Below the pieces are notes generated by a model. That model was not told where the DNA came from and made no database searches. It was given only the letters and a program-made list of their open reading frames with translations. From an uncultured Lactobacillus sp. (GTDB lineage Bacteria > Bacillota > Bacilli > Lactobacillales > Lactobacillaceae): a stretch of 36,039 bases of DNA. The stretch spans positions 1 through 36,039 of the forward strand of contig CAKNLX010000012.1 of NCBI GenBank assembly GCA_930989465.1. Reading direction: 5' to 3'. Position numbers and translations under genes: made by a program. This document shows, in pieces, positions 18,826-31,048 of the stretch (position 1 is the stretch's first letter; each line of letters opens with the position of its first letter).

Positions 18826-20750
18826 TATTCATCCTTCTTAAACATTTTTCTCAATTCATTTTGGCTCATTTTAACCAAAATTATCCGTCCATCTGCATCA
18901 TGATATGGATCAGTACACTTGCGTAAATCAAGTAAAATTTGCTCAGCTTCAGCTGCAGATAATTTAATCTTGCCAGTAATTTCTCGCTTAGCTTGCATTG
19001 CTGCTATCCGGCTAAACAGGTTCTTTGCCTTTCCTTTATCCACATTCAAATAACCATCTAAAATCTTCCGAATTGAATCTTCGACATTATCGTGAATCCA
19101 AGTTGGATACAAACGAACAATAAAACTATTTTGTCCAAAATCTTCCAAATAGATTCCAACCTGCTTAATCTGTTCTACTTGATCCTTAATTTGCATAAAA
19201 TCAAGATTACCAAATTCTAAAATAATTGGTGTTAACAAACCTTGTTGTACTACTTTTTTGGCAGTTATCATGTGAAAAATTTGCTCAAATTTTAACCTTC
19301 GTCTAGCAGCAACCTGATCAATTAAAAATAGGTCGCCATTATGTTGGGCAAGTAAATAAGTATCGGTCTGTCCAACATAAACCAAGCGAGGCAGATTATT
19401 AGCTAAAGTTTCATCCCCACTTGAAATGACTTCCTGATTAGTCCTAGTTGTAGGAAATGGCGTTAGTGCTTGCTGCAGAGCAACATTTTGTTTCCAGGTC
19501 TTAGTAACGATATATTGATCATCTTCACGTGGCTGATTAAGATCAACATATTTCTTTTCACTATCCTGCTTTACCGCCTCATTTTGAATATTATCTTCTG
19601 AATCATCAGATTCAATCGTTAAAAATTTTGGCTTTTCTTGTTCGCAAATTTCCGGTTCTTTTTTACGAGCTGTATTTACAACATCTTGATTTAAGTTAAA
19701 ACTAAGCTGATCAACTAGCGTATCACGTTTATTTTCCAAATTAGCAAAAGCGCTAATTTGTTCAACTTTTTCCACAAGTGTATTACTAATTGCACTGGTG
19801 ATTAAACGACCCAGTTCTTTTTCCTTGGATAAACGAACTTCCTGCTTAGTGGGATGCACGTTAACGTCCACTAACAAAGGATCTACTTTAATTGCTAACA
19901 CAATAATCGGATAATGCCGCGCTGCTAATTTTGAGCCATAGCCATCCAGAATCGCAGTATTTAATTGAAAATTTTTAATATAGCGGCCGTTTAAGAGAAT
20001 CGAAATAAAATTGCGTGTAGAACGTGTTAATTCCGGTTTAGACATCAGACCTGTAATCTTAAAATCGCTGTCTTTTGCCTCAAATTTTTCCATTTTTTCT
20101 GCGATATGACGACCATACACGTTAGCAACTGTTTGCTTTAAATTATTATTTCCTGGCGTTCTTAATAAAATTTTGCCAGTATTTGACAAAGTGAAAGACA
20201 CATGTGGATAACCTAACGCAAGTCGATTAATAATATCCACAATCTTCATAATTTCAGTTCTTGGACTACGCAAATACTTTAATCTGGCTGGCGTGTTAAA
20301 GAACAAATCCTTGACTGTAATTTTTGTTCCCTTACGAGCCGCTGCATCTTCTTGGCCTTTTTTATTGCCTCCACTATAGTTAGCTCGAATACCAATTGCG
20401 TTTTCAGTTGCAGTCAGAATTTCCACATGGCTAACAGCAGAAATCGAAGCTAATGCTTCTCCGCGGAAGCCTAAAGTGGAAACTTTAAATAAATCGTGTT
20501 CATTGGCAATCTTGCTTGTCGCATGTCGGGTAAAGGCTAGATCAACTTGATCACGTGCAATCCCCGTCCCATTGTCTTGAACTACAATCTGTTTCAAACC
20601 AGCATCTACAAAATCAACGCGAATTCGAGTAGCACCAGCATCTAACGAGTTTTCTACTAATTCCTTAACTACGCTAGCTGGGCGCTCAATTACTTCTCCG
20701 GCTGCAATCTGATTAGTTAAAGTTTCCGATAACTCATGAATTTTGCTCAT
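18825..20750 (-). CDS. mutL: DNA mismatch repair protein MutL (endonuclease motifs apparently degenerate)
   Basis: ATPase motifs: [43 protein letters not shown]-terminal domain present but metal-site motifs altered (see findings). Confidence 0.96.
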   Translation of the reverse strand: MSKIHELSETLTNQIAAGEVIERPASVVKELVENSLDAGATRIRVDFVDAGLKQIVVQDNGTGIARDQVDLAFTRHATSKIANEHDLFKVSTLGFRGEALASISAVSHVEILTATENAIGIRANYSGGNKKGQEDAAARKGTKITVKDLFFNTPARLKYLRSPRTEIMKIVDIINRLALGYPHVSFTLSNTGKILLRTPGNNNLKQTVANVYGRHIAEKMEKFEAKDSDFKITGLMSKPELTRSTRNFISILLNGRYIKNFQLNTAILDGYGSKLAARHYPIIVLAIKVDPLLVDVNVHPTKQEVRLSKEKELGRLITSAISNTLVEKVEQISAFANLENKRDTLVDQLSFNLNQDVVNTARKKEPEICEQEKPKFLTIESDDSEDNIQNEAVKQDSEKKYVDLNQPREDDQYIVTKTWKQNVALQQALTPFPTTRTNQEVISSGDETLANNLPRLVYVGQTDTYLLAQHNGDLFLIDQVAARRRLKFEQIFHMITAKKVVQQGLLTPIILEFGNLDFMQIKDQVEQIKQVGIYLEDFGQNSFIVRLYPTWIHDNVEDSIRKILDGYLNVDKGKAKNLFSRIAAMQAKREITGKIKLSAAEAEQILLDLRKCTDPYHDADGRIILVKMSQNELRKMFKKDE

Positions 20751-23347
20751 TAATCGTCATCCTTTAAATCTTTTTGCCAATCAGCTACCATTTGCATAAC
20801 CTGCAACGGTGTCTTATCTGCTAAATAAAGATTAGAAATATCATCAAGTATATCTTGTTGTGCATCAGTTATTGCGGGCTTGTCATTTTGTGTTTCAGTT
20901 TCTTCAACACTGTTTTCCACAGGCTCTGCAAATAAATCTAATTGCTGCGAAACTGGTGCTAGTTCACTGCCTTGTGCTTCAAGCCGCTTTAATAATTTAG
21001 TTGCCTCTCGCAAAACGTTGCGCGGCAAACCTGCTAATTGAGCTACATGAATTCCGTAACTTTGATCAGCAGGTCCAGGTAGGATTTTATGCAAGAAGAT
21101 TAACTTGCCATTTTCTTCGGTAGCACCAACGTGAATATTTTTCAGATGATCCAGAGTCTCATCCATCACTGTCAATTCATGATAGTGCGTAGCAAATAAT
21201 GCCTTAGCACCAACTTTGTCGTGTAAGTACTTAACAATTGCACCAGCTAAAGCCATTCCATCGTAAGTAGCCGTACCACGACCAATTTCGTCAAAGAGAA
21301 CCAAACTGCGCTTAGTAGCATACTGCAAGGCTTCATTAGCTTCACTCATCTCTACCATAAAGGTACTTTGACCTGAAATTAAGTCATCAGCTGCTCCGAT
21401 TCTTGTAAAAATTTGATCAAAAATTGGCAAATCAGCACTATCAGCTGGCACAAAGGAACCTACTTGAGCCATGATCGCAATCAAAGCCATTTGTCTCATA
21501 TAGGTACTCTTACCAGACATGTTAGGACCTGTAATTAAATAAATGTTGGTTCCTTCATCCATTTTGACATCGTTAGGAATATATGAACCAGCCGTCATTA
21601 CTTTTTCCACAACTGGATGACGGCCGTTAGTCACATTAATATCTTGATTATCTGCGTGAAAAGTTGGCCGGCAATAATTATTTTGTTCAGCTACTGTCGC
21701 AAAACCACAATAAACATCCAGCGCTGCTAGTTGCCCACCTAATTTTTGTAAAGCAGGGATATACTTCTTAACGTCCTCACGCAGCTTAACAAATAAATCA
21801 TATTCCAAGTCAGTTGACCGTGTCTGTGCCTCAAGAATTAGATTCTCATGTTCCTTGAGTTCCGGTGTGATATAACGCTCAGCGTTAGTCAAAGTTTGTT
21901 TACGCGTATAACGATCAAGTGGCACCTTAGACTTGTTACCGTTAGAAACCTGAATATAATAGCCAAAGACCTTGTTATAACCGACCTTTAAGTTATCAAT
22001 ACCTGTCTTTTGCCGCTCATCTGCTTCCATCTCAGCCAACCATTTTTTTCCATTGTTCATGGCATCCCGATAGCGATCAAGCTGCGGATCAACCCCACCT
22101 TGAATCAGGCCACCTTCAGTAGTCAACACAGGTGGATCCTTCACGATAGTGGAAGTAATCATTTCGGCAACGCCCTTTAATGGATCAATTTTTTTAGCAA
22201 AATCGACCAAGATATCTGAATCTGATTGCTCTAAAGCATCTAAAATAACTGGAACGGCCTGCAAAGAACGTGATAATTGTAGTAATTCGCGCGCATTAAC
22301 GTTACCAAAAGCAATTCGACCAGTTAAACGTTCCAAGTCGTAAACACCCTTTAAGGCATCAACTGCATTTTCTCGTGTAAAGTAGCCATCAAGCAAGGCC
22401 TGCACCATTTCTTCACGATGGTTAATTTCATCCATGTTTAATAATGGACGAGCTAGCCACTGCTTAAGCAAGCGTCCACCCATGGCAGTGTGTGTTTTAT
22501 CCAAAACCCAGAAAAGTGAACCCATTTTTTTGCCAGTTTTGGCAGAAGCAACCAATTCCAAATTATTCTGCACAGTATGTGACATCTGCAAATATTGATT
22601 TACTTCATAGCTTTTGGCAATCTGCAAGTGCGCTAAACTTCTCTTTTGAGTTGAAAGCAAATAGCCAACTAACTGACGGGTAGCCTCTTTTTCAGCCCCA
22701 TTAGTCAAATTCTGTTCAACATAAGAAATTTCAGCATGTTCACCTTCAATTGGAGTAGGACGAGAAATCGTAATGTTGGCCTTGTGCATAAAGTCTTTGT
22801 TTTGTTCAGATAATGACCCGTTATACACAACTTCACGAGTACGAAGTGACAAGAGCTCATTGGAAACAGCATCGAAACTCTTTAAATGAGTAGCATAAAT
22901 TTCACCAGTGGATAAATCACTGTAGGCTAAACCAAAGCCACTCTTAGTGGTAATTACTGATGTTAAGTAATTTGAATCTTTAGCATCATTTGGGCCTTCA
23001 TTCATCATGGTTCCCGGCGTCACTAATTGAATAATTCCCCGTTTAACCATGCCTTTGGCCTTTTTAGGATCCTCAAGTTGTTCACAAAGTGCTACTTTAT
23101 AACCCTTTTCAACTAAAGTATTTACATAAGTATCCACAGCCATATGAGGCACACCTGCCATTGGAATTGGATTCTTAGTTCTATTTGATCGGTGCGTTAA
23201 AGTCAATTCAAGAATCTGTGCACCTTTAACTGCGTCATCTTCAAACAGTTCGTAAAAGTCTCCGACGCGATAAAAAAGAAAGGCATCAGGATATTGTTTT
23301 TTAATTTCGTAATATTGCTCCATCATTGGAGTTGTTTTTTCCGTCAT
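20750..23347 (-). CDS. mutS: DNA mismatch repair protein MutS
   Basis: FYRVGDFYELFEDDA mismatch-binding motif; ITGPNMSGKSTYMRQ; LFDEIGRGTATYDG; C-terminal QLDLF clamp-like motif. Confidence 0.98.
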   Translation of the reverse strand: MTEKTTPMMEQYYEIKKQYPDAFLFYRVGDFYELFEDDAVKGAQILELTLTHRSNRTKNPIPMAGVPHMAVDTYVNTLVEKGYKVALCEQLEDPKKAKGMVKRGIIQLVTPGTMMNEGPNDAKDSNYLTSVITTKSGFGLAYSDLSTGEIYATHLKSFDAVSNELLSLRTREVVYNGSLSEQNKDFMHKANITISRPTPIEGEHAEISYVEQNLTNGAEKEATRQLVGYLLSTQKRSLAHLQIAKSYEVNQYLQMSHTVQNNLELVASAKTGKKMGSLFWVLDKTHTAMGGRLLKQWLARPLLNMDEINHREEMVQALLDGYFTRENAVDALKGVYDLERLTGRIAFGNVNARELLQLSRSLQAVPVILDALEQSDSDILVDFAKKIDPLKGVAEMITSTIVKDPPVLTTEGGLIQGGVDPQLDRYRDAMNNGKKWLAEMEADERQKTGIDNLKVGYNKVFGYYIQVSNGNKSKVPLDRYTRKQTLTNAERYITPELKEHENLILEAQTRSTDLEYDLFVKLREDVKKYIPALQKLGGQLAALDVYCGFATVAEQNNYCRPTFHADNQDINVTNGRHPVVEKVMTAGSYIPNDVKMDEGTNIYLITGPNMSGKSTYMRQMALIAIMAQVGSFVPADSADLPIFDQIFTRIGAADDLISGQSTFMVEMSEANEALQYATKRSLVLFDEIGRGTATYDGMALAGAIVKYLHDKVGAKALFATHYHELTVMDETLDHLKNIHVGATEENGKLIFLHKILPGPADQSYGIHVAQLAGLPRNVLREATKLLKRLEAQGSELAPVSQQLDLFAEPVENSVEETETQNDKPAITDAQQDILDDISNLYLADKTPLQVMQMVADWQKDLKDDD

Positions 23348-23393
23348 TTATGTCTCTTTCCTATTTCGTATTTTAGATAGAGTTACGTACAAT

Positions 23394-23399
23394 ATTATA
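23394..23399 (-). promoter_or_regulatory. Candidate -10 element of the mutS promoter
   Basis: Minus-strand TATAAT about 47 nt upstream of the mutS start codon. Confidence 0.5.
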
Positions 23400-23414
23400 C
23401 GCTACAAAAAGAAA

Positions 23415-23450
23415 AACTTCGAAGCTGAACTGATTGTTTAACTTCGAAGT
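23415..23450 (-). terminator. Likely groEL terminator
   Basis: Minus strand ACTTCGAAG-N-CTTCGAAGT followed by TTTTCTTTTT; both arms contain the palindrome CTTCGAAG. Coordinates approximate. Confidence 0.7.
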
Positions 23451-23502
23451 CATTTTAATTATATTTGTTTTTGAACTAGAGTGAGAGTTTGTGCATAAGT
23501 TT

Positions 23503-23584
23503 AGTGCTAAAGCACTGTAAATGAACTTGATTACTTCGTAATCAAGAATTATATATCTAAATGCTAAAGCATTAAGATATATAA

Positions 23585-23586
<2 letters not shown>
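23503..23586. repeat. Three consecutive hairpins in the groEL 3' region
   Basis: 23503-23516 AGTGCT-AA-AGCACT; 23526-23546 CTTGATTAC-TTC-GTAATCAAG; 23547-23586 AATTATATATCT-A-AATGCT-AA-AGCATT-A-AGATATATAATT. Confidence 0.85.
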
Positions 23587-25213
<1,627 letters not shown>

Positions 25214-25263
25214 TTATCTATGCTCCTTAATTTACTTAATTATCGTTGGAAATTTTAACTAAA

Positions 25264-25548
25264 TTACTTAGCAATAGCTAAAATGTCTTTTTCGTGAAGG
25301 ACTAAGTACTTTTCACCTTCGTATTCAACGTCAGTGCCTGAGTATTTATCGTAAAGAACTACGTCACCCTTCTTAACAGCCATTGGAATCTTTTCACCGT
25401 TTGATGCGTAAGCACCTTCACCAACAGCTACAACTTCACCTTCAGTTGGCTTCTTCTTAGCATTTGATGCTAAAACGATGCCACCAACAGTTTCTTCTTC
25501 TTCTTTCTTAACTTTAACGATCACGCGATCACCAATTGGTTGTAACAC
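25264..25548 (-). CDS. groES: Co-chaperonin GroES
   Basis: [48 protein letters not shown] start with AAGGGGGA upstream. Confidence 0.99.
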   Translation of the reverse strand: MLQPIGDRVIVKVKKEEEETVGGIVLASNAKKKPTEGEVVAVGEGAYASNGEKIPMAVKKGDVVLYDKYSGTDVEYEGEKYLVLHEKDILAIAK

Positions 25549-25606
25549 GTTTAGTCCCCCTTATGTTTAATTTTCTTCATTATATTTTTTATTACTTTAT
25601 TAATCA

Positions 25607-25633
25607 TTAGCACTCTTATTTGTTAAGTGCTAA
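25607..25633. promoter_or_regulatory. CIRCE element 1 (HrcA operator)
   Basis: TTAGCACTC-N9-AAGTGCTAA, 8/9 match between arms. Confidence 0.95.
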
Positions 25634-25681
25634 CTTACAAATATGATAATAAACTGTTTTGTGAAAAAAAGCAAGAAAAAA

Positions 25682-25708
25682 TTAGCACTTTTTTCAATTG
25701 AGTGCTAA
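25682..25708. promoter_or_regulatory. CIRCE element 2 (HrcA operator)
   Basis: TTAGCACTT-N9-GAGTGCTAA, 8/9 match between arms. Confidence 0.93.
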
Positions 25709-25729
25709 TTTTGATTTTTCTTAACTTTT

Positions 25730-26245
25730 TTAACTAATTACAGTAATCAAACCATCAATAATGCCGTAAGTTAATCCCATTACATAGTACTTCTTATAAG
25801 CATCCCAGAAATCATGGCATTCTTTCTTATCTTTACCATCAATAAAAAAATATTTACCACTTTTTCTGCTGCTAAAAGTCTTAACCAAAGCATAGAAAAC
25901 AGCAACTAGCGCCATAATAATGAATAGAATGATTGGGAAGAAGTAGCCAATAATATTTTGTAAGTTATATGCTACACCTGCTGCAATTACCACTAATAGA
26001 TAAATTACAGCAACTAGTGGATTGCAGATCAAACGTGGCATTTTTACTTTAACCGACAATAACAGCGATAAAAGTAGCGGCAAGCTTAAGATAATTATTA
26101 AAACTAACACATAAATATTATTGATCTCTTTTAATTGAGACGCAAAAGTATGATCAAGCTTACCCCAGAAAATACTTAGAATACCTACTACCCAATAGAC
26201 AGCCGTCATAATCCAGACATGTTTAAGCGTGCTGTTCTTTTTCAT
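25730..26245 (-). CDS. Hypothetical multi-pass membrane protein
   Basis: 171 aa with several hydrophobic segments; no recognised family. Confidence 0.75.
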   Translation of the reverse strand: MKKNSTLKHVWIMTAVYWVVGILSIFWGKLDHTFASQLKEINNIYVLVLIIILSLPLLLSLLLSVKVKMPRLICNPLVAVIYLLVVIAAGVAYNLQNIIGYFFPIILFIIMALVAVFYALVKTFSSRKSGKYFFIDGKDKKECHDFWDAYKKYYVMGLTYGIIDGLITVIS

Positions 26246-26290
26246 TCTTATTATCCTTTATTGATTAGCAAAATTATAGCATAGAGCATA

Positions 26291-27259
26291 CTATTTAACG
26301 GGGCGAGCATAAGTGATTCGACCTTTGGCCAGCTTATCGCTCAGTGAGCTACCTAAACTAGAGCGGTGCACATCATCTACACCTAAGTTGCCGCCCTCTT
26401 CAATAATTTGCGTGTCCCAACCATCATATTTGCCATCAACAATTGCTGCATGTCCGTTTTGACCAACACCATTGCCAGTATTAACAATCACAATATCACC
26501 TGGGCGAATATTCTTGGCAGAAATTTTCTTCAAATAGCCATGAGTACTTTTAGCATCTCGTTCCATTGGCAGAGTAAAAAATGGAGCATTTCCTACACGA
26601 TATCCTGCTCTCTTCATTACGATCCACACAAATCCTGAACAATCAGTTGAACCGTTTTTATTAGGATGACGCCAACTGCCAAAATTAGTTCGGTATGCAC
26701 CTGTTCCATAAGTGAAATAGCCTAATAATTTACGAGCATTCTTAATCACTCTATTATGATATCCTGAATCATCGAACATCGCTGGAGATGGATCCTCATT
26801 AATATTGTCATACCAAGCTATGTCAAAATTCACATCATCAGAGCTTAATTCTGTTGACTGATCTGAATCATCATTCACATCATCTTGTGCCTGATATGCC
26901 TCAAGCTTTGCTTTTTCTTGAGCATAATTTAAAACATTATTTTGTTTAATGTATGCGTTAGGACCGATCTTATAATAAGCAGTACCATTAATCGTCTTAG
27001 TTCCTTGCACATTAATGAACTTGCCTTCATATAGTTGTGATTCAATTACTGGAACATTACCGGTTTGTATCTGACCACGTGTCTTAAAACTGGTCCTCTT
27101 ACCATTACTCTTATACACATTAGAAGTAGTTTTAACTACATAATCTGTCTTAGGATTAGGCACTGTTATCGCTGCCTTTATTTTAGAGCTAGTTAGATTA
27201 ATGCTAAAGACAGTTAATCCAGTTACTAATACTCCAATAACTCCACTTTTTAACTTCAT
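26291..27259 (-). CDS. Secreted NlpC/P60 cell-wall hydrolase with SLAP-like N-terminal domain
   Basis: Signal peptide MKLKSGVIGVLVTGLTVFSINLTSSKIKA; TSNVYKSNGKR...YYKIGPNAYIKQNNV resembles Lactobacillus S-layer attachment repeats; STDCSGFVWIVMKRAGYRV and GHAAIVDG catalytic motifs. Confidence 0.85.
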   Translation of the reverse strand: MKLKSGVIGVLVTGLTVFSINLTSSKIKAAITVPNPKTDYVVKTTSNVYKSNGKRTSFKTRGQIQTGNVPVIESQLYEGKFINVQGTKTINGTAYYKIGPNAYIKQNNVLNYAQEKAKLEAYQAQDDVNDDSDQSTELSSDDVNFDIAWYDNINEDPSPAMFDDSGYHNRVIKNARKLLGYFTYGTGAYRTNFGSWRHPNKNGSTDCSGFVWIVMKRAGYRVGNAPFFTLPMERDAKSTHGYLKKISAKNIRPGDIVIVNTGNGVGQNGHAAIVDGKYDGWDTQIIEEGGNLGVDDVHRSSLGSSLSDKLAKGRITYARPVK

Positions 27260-27340
27260 AAAACATACCCTCACTTTGTTTTTCTTTATAGAGAACATTT
27301 TACTCAAACTTAAAATTGAAGTGCAACACTTAGTACTAAA

Positions 27341-27380
27341 AAACGCCAAGAAACAATCTTTCTTAGCGTCTTTTATTCTA
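27341..27380 (-). terminator. Terminator downstream of the sucrose PTS gene
   Basis: Minus strand ACGCTAAGAAA-gattg-TTTCTTGGCGT followed by TTTTTT. Confidence 0.75.
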
Positions 27381-27414
27381 ATTGTTTTAATTTTTTCTAG
27401 AGGAGTAGAAGAAA

Positions 27415-29364
27415 CTAATTGTGTGCAGTAACAGCAATCAACTTGTCGCCGTGCTTGTCACCCGCATCAGTAATTCTTGAAACATTTGCATAGTTGGCAG
27501 TATTAGTAATTACTACCATGACAGTAGTATCATAGCCTGCCTTCTTCACAGCATCTAAGTCAACTGTGCCGAGCTTATCGCCCTTGTTAACTCTTTGACC
27601 TTGCTTAACGAAACTTTCGAAGTGCTCGCCCTTAAGGTTTACAGTATCAAGACCAATGTGAATCAATACTTCTGCACCATCGTCTGACTTAATGCCATAA
27701 GCATGCTTAGTTTCATAAGCAATAGTCACAGTACCAGTAACTGGTGAATAGATCGTACCATCACTTGGAATAACGGCTGCACCATCACCCATTAACTTAG
27801 CAGAGAATACTTGATCATTAACTTTAGTTAAACTCTCAGGAGTACCATCAACTGGTGAAGCAATAACTTCATCCTTTAATGCCATTTGTTCCTTACCAAG
27901 CTTTTCAGCCTTTTGAGTTTCTTCAGCATAATCAGTTGCGTCGTTTACTGGAACATCTTGTTCAGCAACTTCTTCCTTCAAATGACCCTTACCATAAACA
28001 TAAGTAAGGATGAAGGCAACAGCAAAACTAATTAATACGGAAACAACCCACATTGGAATAGTCTTAGGATAAATTGAAAGGAAGCCTAAGAAACCAGCTG
28101 AACCAAGAGCGGCTGCAGTAACATGCATCAAGCCCGCAAAAGCAGCAGCTACACCTGAACCAATTAAGGCACAGAAGAATGGGAATTTATACTTCAAGTT
28201 AACACCGAAAAGTGCTGGTTCAGTAATACCAAGAAGTGCTGAAACACCTGATGAACTAGCCAAGCCCTTCATCTTCTTGTTCTTAGTTAAGAAGTAAACA
28301 GCGAAAGTTGCGGCACCTTGAGCTACGTTAGCCATACATGCGGTAACAAAGATAAAGTCACCAGAGCTGGCTGGATTCTTAGCAAAGGCTGCTAAAAGCT
28401 GAGTTTCAACCGCTGGAAAACTTTGATGAAGCCCAGTAGTAACAATAGCTGAATAGGTAAGACCAAAGACACCCATCCCAAAGGCACCAGTAGTGTCATA
28501 TAGCCAAACGATAGCATTGGTAATACCATCTGATACGCCTTTGAAGACTGGCCCAATAATTGTAAAAGTCAAAAAGCCAGTAATCATAATTGAAAGAAGT
28601 GGCGTAAAGGTAAAGTCAACAGCTGATGGCAAGTGCTTGTGGAAGTACTTTTCCAAAATTGACAATACCCAAACAGCTACTAAAACTGGAATAACCTGGT
28701 ATTGATAGTTAGTTTGCGCAACATGCAAGCCAAAAATGTCCCAGAAGTGATTTGCACCAAGGAGTCCAGGTGTCGTCATAATCATTCCGATTGTAGCACC
28801 CAAGAATTGGTTAGCACCGAACCGTTTAGCTGCCGACATTCCGACTAGAATTGGCATAAAAATAAACGGAGCTGCTGACATAACTTGAATCATACTTGAA
28901 ATACCAGCAACATTCGGTACCATCTGAACAACTGACTTTGGTCCAAACAGACCTGGTGAAGTCAAGAAGTTGTTCAAAGCCATCAACAAACCACCAGCAA
29001 CTAAGGCTGGAATGATTGGAACAAAGATGTCAGACAAAAGTTTAATGAAATCCATTACTGGATTCTTCTTTTTACCTTCAGCTGCAACCTTCTTTAAGTC
29101 ATCGGTTGATAATTCTTTCAAGCCAGTGATCTTAATGAATTCATCATAAACATCATTAACATCTCCTGGCCCAATAATTACTTGATATTGACCATTGGTT
29201 TTAAAAGTACCCTTAACATCTGGATCATTATCCAATGCTTTTTGGTCGACTTTTGAATCATCTTTTAATACTAAACGCAGACGAGTAGCACAGTGGGCAC
29301 CGGCAATAATATTGTCACGGCCGACGTCTTTAATTACTCGTTCAGCCACTTTTCTGTGGTCCAT
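27415..29364 (-). CDS. scrA: PTS EIIBCA, sucrose-type (fused B-C-A domains)
   Basis: IIB motif [20 protein letters not shown] region [13 protein letters not shown] region [17 protein letters not shown]; divergent from scrB. Confidence 0.93.
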   Translation of the reverse strand: MDHRKVAERVIKDVGRDNIIAGAHCATRLRLVLKDDSKVDQKALDNDPDVKGTFKTNGQYQVIIGPGDVNDVYDEFIKITGLKELSTDDLKKVAAEGKKKNPVMDFIKLLSDIFVPIIPALVAGGLLMALNNFLTSPGLFGPKSVVQMVPNVAGISSMIQVMSAAPFIFMPILVGMSAAKRFGANQFLGATIGMIMTTPGLLGANHFWDIFGLHVAQTNYQYQVIPVLVAVWVLSILEKYFHKHLPSAVDFTFTPLLSIMITGFLTFTIIGPVFKGVSDGITNAIVWLYDTTGAFGMGVFGLTYSAIVTTGLHQSFPAVETQLLAAFAKNPASSGDFIFVTACMANVAQGAATFAVYFLTKNKKMKGLASSSGVSALLGITEPALFGVNLKYKFPFFCALIGSGVAAAFAGLMHVTAAALGSAGFLGFLSIYPKTIPMWVVSVLISFAVAFILTYVYGKGHLKEEVAEQDVPVNDATDYAEETQKAEKLGKEQMALKDEVIASPVDGTPESLTKVNDQVFSAKLMGDGAAVIPSDGTIYSPVTGTVTIAYETKHAYGIKSDDGAEVLIHIGLDTVNLKGEHFESFVKQGQRVNKGDKLGTVDLDAVKKAGYDTTVMVVITNTANYANVSRITDAGDKHGDKLIAVTAHN

Positions 29365-29409
29365 ATTGATTCCTCCTATGTAAACGTTTTATTCTCAATT
29401 CACTAATTA

Positions 29410-29423
29410 TGATAACGCATTCA
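29410..29423. promoter_or_regulatory. Candidate CcpA cre site (scrA side)
   Basis: TGATAACGCATTCA, one mismatch to TGWNANCGNTNWCA. Confidence 0.5.
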
Positions 29424-29429
29424 AAAAAT

Positions 29430-29447
29430 ATGTCAATCGTTTGACAT
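29430..29447. promoter_or_regulatory. Candidate ScrR operator 1
   Basis: ATGTCAATCGTTTGACAT near-perfect palindrome with central CG, LacI-family type. Confidence 0.75.
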
Positions 29448-29499
29448 AAAATTCTTTATTTCTTTTATTTACTTATGAATTAATAAGTATTTTTCTTTC

Positions 29500-29515
29500 T
29501 GTTAAACGTTTGACA
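29500..29515. promoter_or_regulatory. Candidate ScrR operator 2
   Basis: TGTTAAACGTTTGACA, same palindromic pattern as operator 1. Confidence 0.75.
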
Positions 29516-29548
29516 TATTTTTCAGACTAACTTAAAATACATGTAAAA

Positions 29549-29562
29549 AGACAACGCTTTCA
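29549..29562. promoter_or_regulatory. Candidate CcpA cre site (scrB side)
   Basis: Minus strand TGAAAGCGTTGTCT, one mismatch to cre consensus, just upstream of the scrB RBS. Confidence 0.6.
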
Positions 29563-29575
29563 TGGAGGCATATTT

Positions 29576-31033
29576 ATGGAATGGACAAGAGAAAAACGTT
29601 ACTTACCTTATAAAGATTGGGACGCTGATACATTAATGCATTTGCAAGCACAAGCCGCAAACTCACCTTACCAAATGCGCTATCATTTGCATCCTATTTC
29701 TGGCTTAATTAATGACCCTAATGGATTTTCCTACTTTGATGGTGCTTACCACCTCTTCTATCAATCATATCCATTCGGCGCAGTTCACGGTCTAAAGTCA
29801 TGGTGGCACTTCAAATCAACTGACATGGTTCACTGGGAAAACTTAGGCTTAGGTATTGAACCAGACACAATGGCTGATTCACATGGAGCTTATTCTGGCT
29901 CTGCTCGCGAAATCGATGGTAAGCTTTTCATAATGTATACCGGTAACCACCGCGATGAAAATTGGGTACGTACTCCTTATCAAATCGGTGCTTGGATGGA
30001 TAAAAATAATAAAGTTTCAGACAAAACCATCCTATTTAAGAATCCAGATCACATCACCGAACATTTTCGCGATCCCCAAATTATCAAAGAAAATGACACT
30101 TACTACGCAATTTTAGGTGCCCAAGATAAAAAGGAAAAACACGGTCACATTGACGTTTGGAAGTCTCAGGATCTAAAGAACTGGGAAGAATTGGGCTTCT
30201 TAGACTTTACCAACGAAGACATGGGCTACATGATCGAGTGTCCCAACATCGTCCGTGTTGATGGCAAAGTCGTGGTCATTTTCTGTCCTCAGGGTTTAGA
30301 CAAAAAAGTAGCAGCTTATGATGACATTTACCCAAATATGTACGTTATTGCTGATGATATTGACTGGGAAAATCATAAGTTAATTAATCCAGGTAAATTA
30401 CACAATTTGGATCACGGGTTCGATGTTTATGCCACTCAGGCCTTTAACGCCCCAGATGGTAATGCCTACGAAGTCAGTTGGGTTGGCTTGCCTGACACTA
30501 CTTACCCTACTGATGATGAAAACTGGGCTAACTGCTTGAGTCAAGTGAAGGAACTCCACCTAAAGAGTGACAAGTTAATTCAAACGCCAGTTAAGGCAAT
30601 AAGCAGTATCCGCAAAAACGAAGCAAGCATATCTAATCAAGTAGTCAGCGATCAAGCCGGCCAACAATTTGAACTTGAGTTAACAATTAAGGCTAACCAA
30701 AGTGGCACTTTACATTTAGCTGCAAATAATGACTTAAGTAACAGTTTACAGCTCAATTTCGATACCAAAAATGGTAAATTAGTATTAGATCGTGCTCATG
30801 CTGGGCAAAAAGTAGCAGTTGATTATGGCGAAAGTCGAGCTATTACGCTTTCACCAAATCATGACCTCAAGCTTGATATCTTTGTTGATCATTCATTAAT
30901 TGAAGTATTCGTTAATGATGGTGAAAAGGTATTGACTGGACGCTACTTTGCCGATCAGACCAACAAAAAAATTGCGTTTGCTCAAGACATTGACTACACT
31001 GGCAAGCTTTGGCAAATGCAAACAATTCTTTAA
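29576..31033 (+). CDS. scrB: Sucrose-6-phosphate hydrolase (GH32)
   Basis: HPISGLINDPNGFSYFDGAYHLFYQ; FRDPQI; MIECPNIV. Confidence 0.95.
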   Translation: MEWTREKRYLPYKDWDADTLMHLQAQAANSPYQMRYHLHPISGLINDPNGFSYFDGAYHLFYQSYPFGAVHGLKSWWHFKSTDMVHWENLGLGIEPDTMADSHGAYSGSAREIDGKLFIMYTGNHRDENWVRTPYQIGAWMDKNNKVSDKTILFKNPDHITEHFRDPQIIKENDTYYAILGAQDKKEKHGHIDVWKSQDLKNWEELGFLDFTNEDMGYMIECPNIVRVDGKVVVIFCPQGLDKKVAAYDDIYPNMYVIADDIDWENHKLINPGKLHNLDHGFDVYATQAFNAPDGNAYEVSWVGLPDTTYPTDDENWANCLSQVKELHLKSDKLIQTPVKAISSIRKNEASISNQVVSDQAGQQFELELTIKANQSGTLHLAANNDLSNSLQLNFDTKNGKLVLDRAHAGQKVAVDYGESRAITLSPNHDLKLDIFVDHSLIEVFVNDGEKVLTGRYFADQTNKKIAFAQDIDYTGKLWQMQTIL

Positions 31034-31048
31034 ACATCAGGTGATACT

